This document shows, one piece after another, positions 51,380 to 58,229 of a DNA stretch of 58,229 nt. How positions within the stretch are numbered: the first letter of the stretch is position 1; every line of letters begins with the position of its first letter. The notes under the pieces are model-generated. The model was given only the letters and a program-made list of their open reading frames with translations, was not told the origin of the DNA and ran no database searches. The stretch comes from Bradyrhizobium sp. C9 (GTDB lineage: Bacteria; Pseudomonadota; Alphaproteobacteria; Rhizobiales; Xanthobacteraceae): contig NZ_NWTG01000037.1 in NCBI RefSeq assembly GCF_002532045.1, positions 1-58,229 on the forward strand. The letters run 5' to 3'. The translations under genes and the position numbers were made by a program.

Positions 51380-52360
51380 ATGCCCGCGCATATGTCAGTC
51401 AGCGTGATCGGTGCGGGCGCCTGGGGTACGGCATTGGCCGAGGTCGCGGCGCGCGCCGGGCGCAAGGTGACGCTGTATGCGCGCAATGCCGAGCATGCCG
51501 CGCAGATCCAGGCGACGCGGGTCAATCCGAAGCTGGCTGGTGTCCAGCTGCAGCCCGGCATCGCGGTGACATCGGATATTGCGGCTGCCGCGCGCGCCGA
51601 CATCGTCCTCGCCGTCACTCCGGCGCAGCATTTGCGCGCCGCGGTCAGCCATCTTGCGCCATACCTTACACCCGATACGCCTGTCATCGCCTGCGCCAAG
51701 GGCATCGAGCACGGCACGCACAAATTCATGACCGAAGTGATCGCTGAAGCAGCGCCGCGCGCGGTGCCCGCGATCCTGTCGGGACCGAGCTTTGCTGACG
51801 ACGTCGCGCGCGGACTGCCGACGGCCGTGACGTTGGCCACCCGGGACGAGACGCTGGCACGCGCGCTCGTCCAGGCGCTCGGCTCGGCGACCTTCCGGCC
51901 CTATCACACGTCAGACGTGCGCGGCGTCGAGATCGGCGGCGCGGCCAAGAACGTGCTGGCGATCGCCGCCGGCATCGTCGTCGGCAAAAATCTCGGCGCC
52001 TCCGCGCTCGCGGCGCTGACCACGCGCGGCTTCAGCGAGCTCGCAAGATTGGGCCGTGCCTGCGGCGCACGCACCGAAACCCTCTCCGGCCTGTCGGGAT
52101 TGGGCGACCTGCTGCTCAGCTGCTCGACCGCGCAATCGCGCAATTTCGCGCTCGGCCTCGCGCTCGGTCGCGGCGAAGCGGCGCCGATCGGCAAGCTCGC
52201 CGAAGGCGCGTTCACCGCGCCGGTGCTGTGCGAGCTCGCCGCTGCGCAGAAGGTCGATATGCCGGTGTCAAACGCGGTCGCGGCGATCCTGAGCGACCGG
52301 CTGACGATCGATGACGCGATCGAAGGCCTGCTGACGCGGCCATTCAAGGCCGAAGGCTAG
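51380..52360 (+). CDS. gpsA: NAD(P)-dependent glycerol-3-phosphate dehydrogenase
   Basis: The enzyme reduces dihydroxyacetone phosphate to sn-glycerol-3-phosphate for phospholipid synthesis. The 326-residue protein has the Rossmann loop VIGAGAWGTALAE near residue 8, CAKGIEHGT, LSGPSFADDVARGLPT, and the catalytic Lys in GGAAKNVLAIAAG with NLGASALAAL after it. AGGGATCC precedes the ATG at 51380; a second in-frame ATG 12 bases on is also possible. It follows tsaD in a probable operon. Its TAG stop starts a TAGAGC repeat end. Confidence 0.96.
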   Translation: MPAHMSVSVIGAGAWGTALAEVAARAGRKVTLYARNAEHAAQIQATRVNPKLAGVQLQPGIAVTSDIAAAARADIVLAVTPAQHLRAAVSHLAPYLTPDTPVIACAKGIEHGTHKFMTEVIAEAAPRAVPAILSGPSFADDVARGLPTAVTLATRDETLARALVQALGSATFRPYHTSDVRGVEIGGAAKNVLAIAAGIVVGKNLGASALAALTTRGFSELARLGRACGARTETLSGLSGLGDLLLSCSTAQSRNFALGLALGRGEAAPIGKLAEGAFTAPVLCELAAAQKVDMPVSNAVAAILSDRLTIDDAIEGLLTRPFKAEG

Positions 52361-52410
52361 AGCTTGTCGTATTGACGTTTTTCTCCACGCGAACCGCTTC
52401 GCGCGAAGAC
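52358..52410. repeat. TAGAGC-ended repeat fragment after gpsA
   Basis: It begins TAGAGCTTGTCGTATTGACG, where the first three bases are the gpsA stop codon, and continues with CACGCGAACCGCTTCGCGCG, which shares words with the element at 42785-42890. It separates gpsA from the convergent HAD gene. Confidence 0.7.
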
Positions 52411-52417
52411 GCCCTGA

Positions 52418-53182
52418 TCACCGGGCCATCGCGAAGGCGACGAGGTCATGCAACCCGGCCCCCGTTCCATCGGGCGTCACGCCGAGTTCCTCGGCTGATG
52501 CGTTGGTGCGGTTGACCCAAAAGGTCGGATAACCGAACCATTTTGCGCCGGCCACGTCCCATCCGGCGAATGCGGCAAAGACGATCTCCTCCTTCTTCAG
52601 TCCGAACGCGTCGATACCCATCTGATAGGCGCGCGTATCCGGCTTGAAGGCAGCGACCTTGTCGGTGCTGAGGTGTTCTTCGAACAGCCCCTCGAGTCCG
52701 GAATTCTTGATCGCCGCGTCCAGCATCGGTGCGGTGAAGTTGGAGAGAAACGCCAGGCGCAGGCCGGCGGCGCGAAGCTGCACGAGCGCCGGCGCGACGT
52801 CCGGCCACGCCTTGAGTTCCAGGTAGGTCTGCATCAGGCGGTCGCGCTGCTCGGGCGAGAGCGAGATCTTCGTCGCCTTCGCCGCGAACACCAGCGCGTC
52901 CTCGGTAACGCGCCAGAAGTCGGCATATTGCCCGCCGAGCGTCCTGAGCCAGGTGTATTCGAATTGCCGGGTTCGCCACACGGCGCCCAGCTCCGCGCCC
53001 ATGCCGGGGAACATCTCGTCCAGCCGGGCGGACACCGGACGGGGATCGATCACGGGGAAGCCGTCGAAAGCGACGGCTCGGAAAGGCGGGCGGTCTGCCG
53101 CGCGCGTCCGACCGGACAATACCGTCGCGGCCGTGACGGAAGCCGCGGCCATGGTCGTAAACGTTCGGCGATCCAGAAGCAT
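52418..53182 (-). CDS. Tat-exported HAD-superfamily (haloacid dehalogenase-like) hydrolase
   Basis: The 254-residue protein starts with a twin-arginine signal, LDRRTFTTMAAASV (residues 3-16; cleavage near TRAAD). The HAD domain follows with nucleophile Asp in AVAFDGFPVID, motif II Ser in LAFLSNFTAP, motif III Lys in AAFKPD and acidic residues in FAAFAGWDVAGA. It resembles type II haloacid dehalogenases, but most are cytosolic, so export is notable; phosphatase activity is an alternative. GGGGAA precedes the ATG. It is divergent from a LysR gene, its likely regulator. Confidence 0.88.
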   Translation of the reverse strand: MLLDRRTFTTMAAASVTAATVLSGRTRAADRPPFRAVAFDGFPVIDPRPVSARLDEMFPGMGAELGAVWRTRQFEYTWLRTLGGQYADFWRVTEDALVFAAKATKISLSPEQRDRLMQTYLELKAWPDVAPALVQLRAAGLRLAFLSNFTAPMLDAAIKNSGLEGLFEEHLSTDKVAAFKPDTRAYQMGIDAFGLKKEEIVFAAFAGWDVAGAKWFGYPTFWVNRTNASAEELGVTPDGTGAGLHDLVAFAMAR

Positions 53183-53295
53183 GTCGTTTCCCCGCATTGC
53201 GTGCCGCCACCGTTCACACAATTGCGTGTTGGCACAATCGCCCGATTTCAGCAGAGATCATTCCGCGTTTCAGAACAATCGGGGAGGGGATGACG

Positions 53296-54201
53296 ATGGA
53301 CCGGCTCGATGAGCTCCGCCTGTTTCTCGCGATCGTCGACAGCGGACAATTTGCGGCCGCCGGCCGCAAATTCGGACGTTCGCCCTCCTCGACGACACGG
53401 ATCGTCGCCGAGCTCGAGCGGCGCCTCGGCACCCGGCTGCTGCAACGGACCACGCGAAAGCTGTCGCTGACCGACTCCGGCGCGCGGCTTGCCGCGCAGG
53501 CGCGCCGCCTGCTCGCCGATTATGACGACGCGATCGATGGCGCGATCGGAGAGGCCGCAAGCCTGCGCGGCAACATCAAGCTGTCGGCGCCGACGCTGTT
53601 CGGCAGCCGTCACATCGCGCCGCTGGTGCGCGGGTTCCTTGAACGTCACCCGGACATCACGCTGCAACTGACACTCGAGGATCGTCTGGTCGATCTGATC
53701 GACGAGCGGATCGACGTTGCGCTGCGGATCGGCCATCTGACGGACTCGTCGCTGAGGGCCCGGCGCGTCGGTGAAGTCCGGCGCATTGTCGTCGCCAGCC
53801 CCGATTATCTGAAGCGGCACGGCCGGCCGCGCCGACCCGACGATCTTGCGCAGCATCACGCCGTAACCTTCGTCAATCAGGCGAGCCCCGCGACCTGGTC
53901 GTTCCAGCACAAGCAAAGCGGTCCGCAGAAGATCAAGGTATCGAGCCGCATGGAGGTCAACCGCGCCGAGACGGCGATCGGACTGACGCGCGACGGCATG
54001 GGCTTGACCCGCGTGCTGTCCTACCAGGTTGCGGATGAACTCGCGGCGGGGTCCCTGGTCCGCGTGCTGCGGGACTATGAAGTCGCGCCGATCCCGGTGC
54101 AGCTGGTCTATCCCAGCGCACGCCTGATGGCGCCGCGCATTCGCAGCTTCCTGGACTTTGCCGCGGGTGAGCTACCCCAGACGGCATTCGAGCACCCATA
54201 G
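53296..54201 (+). CDS. LysR-family transcriptional regulator
   Basis: The 301-residue protein has an N-terminal winged helix (LRLFLAIVDSGQFAAAGRKFGRSPSSTTRIVAELERRLGTRLLQRTTR-type pattern in residues 5-50) and a LysR substrate domain (INVALRIGHL region, residues about 95-290). An earlier ATG at 53290 lies too near the GGGGAGGGG ribosome site, so 53296 is favoured, though both are plausible. It is transcribed divergently from the HAD gene, the usual arrangement for LysR target genes. The inducer is unknown. Confidence 0.93.
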   Translation: MDRLDELRLFLAIVDSGQFAAAGRKFGRSPSSTTRIVAELERRLGTRLLQRTTRKLSLTDSGARLAAQARRLLADYDDAIDGAIGEAASLRGNIKLSAPTLFGSRHIAPLVRGFLERHPDITLQLTLEDRLVDLIDERIDVALRIGHLTDSSLRARRVGEVRRIVVASPDYLKRHGRPRRPDDLAQHHAVTFVNQASPATWSFQHKQSGPQKIKVSSRMEVNRAETAIGLTRDGMGLTRVLSYQVADELAAGSLVRVLRDYEVAPIPVQLVYPSARLMAPRIRSFLDFAAGELPQTAFEHP

Positions 54202-54325
54202 CGGGTCTGCGCCGGTCGCGCTTGACGGGGCAGACTTCCGCGCAGAGATCATGCGCGCTGTGCTAGCGTAGCGGCGACCGTCGGATCCCGCTCCAACAAC
54301 AAGAAACCGAACTTGGGGAAAGTAC

Positions 54326-55438
54326 ATGCGTCAACCGCGTCACGTTATCGCTTCGATCGGCATTCTGTTTGCCGTCGCCACCTCCTGCGCCACCACGCGC
54401 GCGCAAACGGTCGCACCTTACGACGAACTCGCCAAGCGCGAGGCTGCGGCCAACGCCGAGGATGGCAAGCGGGTCGCCCCGCTTAAATCGATCGGCAATC
54501 CCTCAAGTGATGTCTCACCGGAGATGCAGGCGATGATCGGTGCGCCCTACCCGCCGCATTTCAACGCCGACCCGAAGACCCCTGCGGAGTGGAAGGAGTT
54601 GATCGACCGCCGCGCCAAGCTCTTGATCGCGGGCATTCCGGCCATGAAGGCGAAGCTCGGCGTCAAGGTCGAGGAAACCAGGATTGCCGGCGTGCACTGC
54701 TACGTCGTGACGCCGAACAAGATCGCGCTCGAGAACCGGCGGCGCCTGCTGATTCACGTGCATGGCGGCGGCTACGTGTTCGGCCCCGGCGAAGCCGCGT
54801 TGCCGGAAGCCATCATGATGGCCGGCTTTGGCGGCTACAAGGTGATCTCGGTCGACTACCGGATGCCGCCGGACTTCCCCTATCCGGCCGCGATGGACGA
54901 CGCGATGGCGGTCTGGAAGGAGGTCCTGAAATCGCACGAGCGGCACCGGCTGGCGATCTTCGGCACCTCGACCGGCGGCGCAATGACGCTTGCGATGGTG
55001 TTGCGGGCAAGGGACGAGAAGCTGCCGCTGCCGGCTGCGATCGCGCCGGGCACGCCTTGGTCCGACATCGACAAGATCGGCGACAGCTACGCGAGCAACG
55101 AGTGGGTCGACAACGTGTTGGTGACCTGGGACGGGTGGCTCGGCCGCGCGGCCAAGCTCTATGCCAACGGGACCAGCCTGAAGAATCCCTACATTTCGCC
55201 GATCTATGGTGACTTCAAGGGGTTTCCGCCGACCATCCTGACATCGGGCACGCGCGACCTGTTCCTCAGCAACACGGTTCGCACACACCGCAAATTGCGG
55301 CGCGCCGGCGTGATCGCCGATCTCAATGTCTACGAGGGGCAATCCCACGCGCAGTACCAGATGAACATCGATGCGCCCGAGACCAAGGAAGCCTTCACCG
55401 ACATCGCCAAATTCTTCGATCGATATCTGAAGCAGTGA
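54326..55438 (+). CDS. Secreted alpha/beta hydrolase (hormone-sensitive lipase-like esterase)
   Basis: The 370-residue protein has an N-terminal signal (MRQPRHVIASIGILFAVATS; a Cys at residue 21 with Ala-Thr-Ser before it might be a lipobox, weakly). The HSL oxyanion motif HVHGGGYVFGPGEA lies near residue 140. The nucleophile is in IFGTSTGGAMTLAM. The acid Asp is in LTSGTRDLFLSN and the His in EGQSHAQYQM. It probably hydrolyses short acyl esters outside the inner membrane. GGGGAAA precedes the ATG. It stands downstream of LysR but with a 124-base gap. Confidence 0.9.
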   Translation: MRQPRHVIASIGILFAVATSCATTRAQTVAPYDELAKREAAANAEDGKRVAPLKSIGNPSSDVSPEMQAMIGAPYPPHFNADPKTPAEWKELIDRRAKLLIAGIPAMKAKLGVKVEETRIAGVHCYVVTPNKIALENRRRLLIHVHGGGYVFGPGEAALPEAIMMAGFGGYKVISVDYRMPPDFPYPAAMDDAMAVWKEVLKSHERHRLAIFGTSTGGAMTLAMVLRARDEKLPLPAAIAPGTPWSDIDKIGDSYASNEWVDNVLVTWDGWLGRAAKLYANGTSLKNPYISPIYGDFKGFPPTILTSGTRDLFLSNTVRTHRKLRRAGVIADLNVYEGQSHAQYQMNIDAPETKEAFTDIAKFFDRYLKQ

Positions 55439-55527
55439 GTGAGGCATTAGATGCCCGCGCTTGTCGCGGGCGCCCGGGTGCCTGTAGATTGCCGCGCGAT
55501 CAGCGATCGAGAACGGGGTGAGTTGCG

Positions 55528-55941
55528 ATGAACTACTGGCTGGTGAAATCCGAGCCGTCGGTCTGGTCCTGGGACCAGCAGGTCGCCAAGGGCGCCAAGG
55601 GCGAAGCCTGGACCGGCGTGCGCAACTTCACGGCGCGGCAGAACCTCGTCAACATGAAGAAGGGCGACAAGGCGTTCTTCTATCATTCCAACGAGGGCAA
55701 GGAGATCGTCGGCATCGCGGAGATCGTCAAGGAAGCCTATCCCGACCCGACCGACAAGACCGGCAAGTTCGTCTGCGTCGACATCAAGGCCGACAAGCCG
55801 CTGAAGGCACCGGTGACGATGGCCGCGATCAAGGCCGACAAGAAGCTCGCCGACATGGCGCTGGTGAAATATTCACGCCTCTCGGTGCAGCCGGTGACAT
55901 CAGAGGAATGGAAATACGTCTGCAAGATGGGCGGGCTGTAG
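55528..55941 (+). CDS. EVE-domain protein (thymocyte nuclear protein 1-like)
   Basis: The 137-residue protein is an EVE domain from end to end: MNYWLVKSEPSVWSWDQQ, then WTGVRNFTARQNLVNMKKGDKAFFYHSNE and the C-terminal LVKYSRLSVQPVTSEEWKYVCKMGG. EVE domains belong to the PUA-like fold and read modified bases in DNA or RNA, often beside restriction or tRNA-modification genes, but no such gene is adjacent here. It is cytosolic. It converges with topoisomerase IB across a double palindrome. Confidence 0.95.
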   Translation: MNYWLVKSEPSVWSWDQQVAKGAKGEAWTGVRNFTARQNLVNMKKGDKAFFYHSNEGKEIVGIAEIVKEAYPDPTDKTGKFVCVDIKADKPLKAPVTMAAIKADKKLADMALVKYSRLSVQPVTSEEWKYVCKMGGL

Positions 55942-55962
55942 CGTTCCACGAACTTCACCGTC

Positions 55963-56078
55963 GTCCCGGCGAAGGCCGGGACCCATAACCACAGGCGGGC
56001 ATGGTTAAAGTGCGCTGTGGCCACAGCTCGTCTCAACAATCACCATTTGGGGTTATGGGTCCCGGCCTTCGCCGGGAC
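55963..56078. repeat. Double palindrome between convergent EVE and topoisomerase genes
   Basis: GTCCCGGC-GAAG-GCCGGGAC (55963-55982) and GTCCCGGC-CTTC-GCCGGGAC (56059-56078) are two hairpins. Their flanks, GACCCATAAC and GTTATGGGTC, also match in inverse, so the whole block can fold on itself. The left flank at 31-50 is the same element. Confidence 0.9.
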
Positions 56079-56100
56079 GACAGTAGAGGATGCGGCGAGC

Positions 56101-57255
56101 CTACGCCCCGGCCGCCATCACCACCTGCGCCAACAACTGCTCGCGCTTGGACTGGGTGCGGTAACCGCCCATCGTCGCGGCGAAGCGTTCGAGGATGCCG
56201 TCCTCGAAGGCAGTGACGATGGTGTCGTGGACATAGCTCTTGCGGCAGATCGCCGGCGTGTTGGAGAGCTGGTCGGCGGCGGCGCGGATCGCGTCCAGCA
56301 CCTGGCGCTTGCGGCCACGCTGGCTGGCGGCCGGCGTGATCCGCGACAGCGATTCCACGACGACGGCCGAGGCCATCAGGGTGCGGAAATCCTTCAGCGA
56401 GATCTTGATGCCGGCGAGCTCGCGCAGGAACGCGTTCACCGCCGTGGTGGAGGCGGCGCGCACGACGCCGGAGCGGTCGTAATACTGGAACATGCGCTTG
56501 CCCGGAACAGCGCGCAGAATGCCGATCGCACGCACCAGCTTGGCCGCGTCGCATTCCTTGCGCACGGCCTTGCCGCCCTTGGCCTTGAAGGTCAGCACCA
56601 GCGAATCGTCTTCCAGCGTGACGTTGGATTTCAAAAGCGTGGTGGCGCCGCGGGTGCCGTTGAGGCGGGCATAGGATTCGTTGCCGGGCCGGATCGCGGT
56701 GCGCGCGATCAGTTCGATCACCGCCGACAACGCGAACTCGCGCGTCGGCTCGTCGCCGGACAGGAACGCCGAGACCTTGCGCCGGATCTTCGGCAGCGCG
56801 GCGACGAGCTTGGCCAGGCGATGCGCCTTGCGCTGCTCGCGGACCTTCTCCCAGTCGGCGTGATAACGGTACTGCAACCGGCCCGCGGCATCGCGGCCGA
56901 CCGCCTGCAGATGCGAGCTCGGATCGCTGGAATAGCGCACCTGGCGATAAGCCGGCGGAACCGCCATCGCATGCAGCCGGCGGATCGTCCGCGCGTCGCG
57001 GATGCGCGAACCATTTGCGCGCACGAACGAATAATTCTTGCCGCGCTTGATGCGGCGGATGGTCAGCTCGTTCTGGTCGCCGAGTCGCAGGCCGAGATCA
57101 CGCGCCAGATCCTCAACGGAGGTCTTGATCGGCGCGTCCAGCTTGAGTTTTGCCCGGGGCGGCTGCTTGGGCCATTGGCCCAGCGCCTTCGCCAGGGCGA
57201 CAGCGGGATCGGCGGACATGGGCCGCACAGCCGCGATGTTCTGCTGATCCATCAT
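56101..57255 (-). CDS. Eukaryotic-type DNA topoisomerase IB
   Basis: The 384-residue protein relaxes supercoils through a 3'-phosphotyrosine intermediate. The N-domain (residues about 40-130) has GKNYSFVRANGSRIRD and AMAVPPAYRQVRYSSDPSSHLQAVGRDAAGR-like features. The catalytic domain includes RTAIRPGNESYARLNGTRGATTLLKSN-type sequence with its Arg, KDFRTLMAS, and the nucleophile Tyr341 in CRKSYVHDTI. Length fits bacterial TopIB. A second ATG three bases in is an alternative start. The role is thought to be auxiliary, often stress-linked, and it is dispensable in relatives. Confidence 0.95.
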   Translation of the reverse strand: MMDQQNIAAVRPMSADPAVALAKALGQWPKQPPRAKLKLDAPIKTSVEDLARDLGLRLGDQNELTIRRIKRGKNYSFVRANGSRIRDARTIRRLHAMAVPPAYRQVRYSSDPSSHLQAVGRDAAGRLQYRYHADWEKVREQRKAHRLAKLVAALPKIRRKVSAFLSGDEPTREFALSAVIELIARTAIRPGNESYARLNGTRGATTLLKSNVTLEDDSLVLTFKAKGGKAVRKECDAAKLVRAIGILRAVPGKRMFQYYDRSGVVRAASTTAVNAFLRELAGIKISLKDFRTLMASAVVVESLSRITPAASQRGRKRQVLDAIRAAADQLSNTPAICRKSYVHDTIVTAFEDGILERFAATMGGYRTQSKREQLLAQVVMAAGA

Positions 57256-58104
57256 ACTTCCAGGACGCCTTGTTCCGCTGTTCTCCCGGTAATGCCGTTG
57301 CTTCGGGCTTGGTTCCGGTTGGCCATCTGGCCTCGGTTTCGCGATTTAGGGCGTCGGGCCTGACATTGCGAGTCGTGAATCGGTTATCGGCGGTCTCTAA
57401 TTACCTTTCATGGGTGCCATTCGCCCGCTAACCTTGATTTTGGCCCCTCCAGGATCGGTCAAAATGGCGGGAGCCCGGCCTGGGAACCGGGTTTTGAGCG
57501 CGGCCAGCACGACCCGGCCACAGCAGACAGGTCAGGGATGGTGCCGTTTCGCGCCAAGTCCGGGCGGCCCCTCACGATCCACCCGGCTCTCCTGGACAGC
57601 GATCCAGCCGCACAGGCGGTTCAGACGAAATCGTCGGCGCAGATCGCCGCGGCGGCCCTGCGATTGTTCTTCGAAATGCGCTGCTGGTGGTCCAGCAGAA
57701 TTGACGTCGAGGCGTCGCGTCGCGGCGTCAGCTCGCGCCTGAACATGGCTTTGAGGCTTTCCCAACTCCGCATCAGGCGGATCGCGGTCGGCAACTCTTT
57801 CGCGACAGCCACCGTCCGCGCCGACGGCGTGAGACGCCGGCAAGCGGAGCAGAGAACGATACCACTACGACCAAGAGACCAGTGACCTCGAGCACGCGAT
57901 GAAGCATAGGTTTCACTCGTCAACGAGGCGCGGTAAACCGCCCAATCAGATGAGAAGCCGTCGGACTATCCGGCGGCTTCGACGCGACGAAAGTGACAGT
58001 CATTTTTCCTTGCCGGGCCGGAATGCGGCAACGCATAATCGCGGCAATGATCAAGACGGCTTGCTGTCGCGTCGTTTGCGATCGGCAATGAGTGGAGGAA
58101 AGCG
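57256..58104. other. Gap without a confident gene between topoisomerase IB and acs
   Basis: The 849 bases contain competing frames, the best being 57538-57885 on the plus strand (115 codons) and 57621-57923 on the minus strand (100 codons, TTG start). They overlap each other, both have high third-position GC and neither shows a recognisable domain or ribosome site, so I name no gene. A hairpin lies at 57954-57980. The stretch 57981-58104 precedes acs and probably holds its promoter. Confidence 0.6.
57954..57980. repeat. Long hairpin upstream of acs
   Basis: GAAGCCG and CGGCTTC are extended by TCGGA/TCCGG with one G-U pair, giving a 12-base stem with a three-base loop. It lies about 125 bases before the acs start and lacks a T-run. 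Confidence 0.7.
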
Positions 58105-58229
58105 ATGTCCGAGAAGATCTATGACGTGCCGGCCGACTGGGCCAAGCGCGCTTATGTCGACGACGCCAAATACCGTGAGATGTATGCGCACTCGGTCAAG
58201 GACCCCAACGGCTTCTGGGGCGAGCACGG
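58105..58229 (+). CDS. acs: Acetyl-CoA synthetase, 5' end only
   Basis: Only the first 41 codons are in the window. The sequence MSEKIYDVPADWAKRAYVDD, followed by KYREMYAHSVKDPNGFWGEH, matches the N-terminal cap of Acs, with the DPNGFW segment of the family. Acs makes acetyl-CoA from acetate through acetyl-AMP. GGAGGAAA lies seven bases upstream of the ATG and fixes the start. The rest lies beyond the window. Confidence 0.93.
   Translation, partial: MSEKIYDVPADWAKRAYVDDAKYREMYAHSVKDPNGFWGEH

Noticed and set aside
57538..57923. Overlapping frames on both strands before acs
   Set aside because: They conflict with one another, lack a good ribosome site or recognised domain, and neither wins on third-position GC.

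Overview
The window is chromosomal DNA of a high-GC alphaproteobacterium. The best fit is Rhizobiales, family Nitrobacteraceae (Bradyrhizobium or a close relative). The evidence is codon use strongly biased to G/C in third positions, the hemD - Mic60-like - hemY gene order typical of alphaproteobacteria, an IalB-family protein, MocR and EcfG-type signals, and several dispersed palindromic repeat families of the kind scattered through Bradyrhizobium and Rhodopseudomonas genomes. Species identity is inference; no rRNA is present. I see no CRISPR array, no intact transposase or integrase and no prophage genes.

Layout. 1-14 kb is mostly ordinary metabolism and envelope: argG, a PAP2 phosphatase, rlmN, an IalB-like protein, a divergent SDR/quinone oxidoreductase pair, PCD dehydratase, an orphan TAXI-type binding protein with a cytosolic tail, a Tat-exported PhoD and a cell-wall amidase. 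13.6-18.4 kb holds the most unusual locus. A single-domain response regulator lies divergent from a Crp/Fnr-type regulator that has an EcfG-like promoter. Then come a divergent Lgt paralogue, a multi-cluster radical SAM protein resembling archaeal tetraether synthase (Tes), and four tandem paralogous small membrane proteins with a conserved Cys pair, closed by a good intrinsic terminator. 18.5-27.5 kb is housekeeping (typA, ppa, folD, yggT/yggU) with a DCC/NAD-binding-DoxX/DUF2269 operon. tRNA-Ala(CGC) sits at 27.5 kb. 27.7-42.8 kb is accessory metabolism: enoyl-CoA hydratase, GATase, SDR, TerB-like protein, nucleotide cyclase, P450, Tat-exported hydrolase, MFS exporter, two Cys-rich secreted paralogues, polysaccharide deacetylase, MocR regulator and a cytochrome-b-like membrane protein.

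42.8-46.1 kb looks foreign or rearranged. A large glycosyltransferase-like gene carries three near-identical 91-residue repeats. It is flanked on one side by the intact membrane-protein gene and on the other by a decayed copy of that gene's 3' half, next to tRNA-Thr(CGT). 46.2-52.4 kb is the heme/envelope cluster hemY, Mic60-like and hemD, divergent from tsaD-gpsA. 52.4-58.2 kb holds a Tat-exported HAD protein divergent from a LysR regulator, an esterase, an EVE protein, eukaryotic-type topoisomerase IB and the first codons of acs.

The strongest candidate for an undescribed system is the Lgt-like / Tes-like / Cys-pair small-protein operon (15061-18364). Its parts all point to radical chemistry or acyl transfer at the membrane, but the substrate is unknown. 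A second genome-level pattern is a dispersed repeat whose TAGAGC end supplies the stop codon of five genes in this window.
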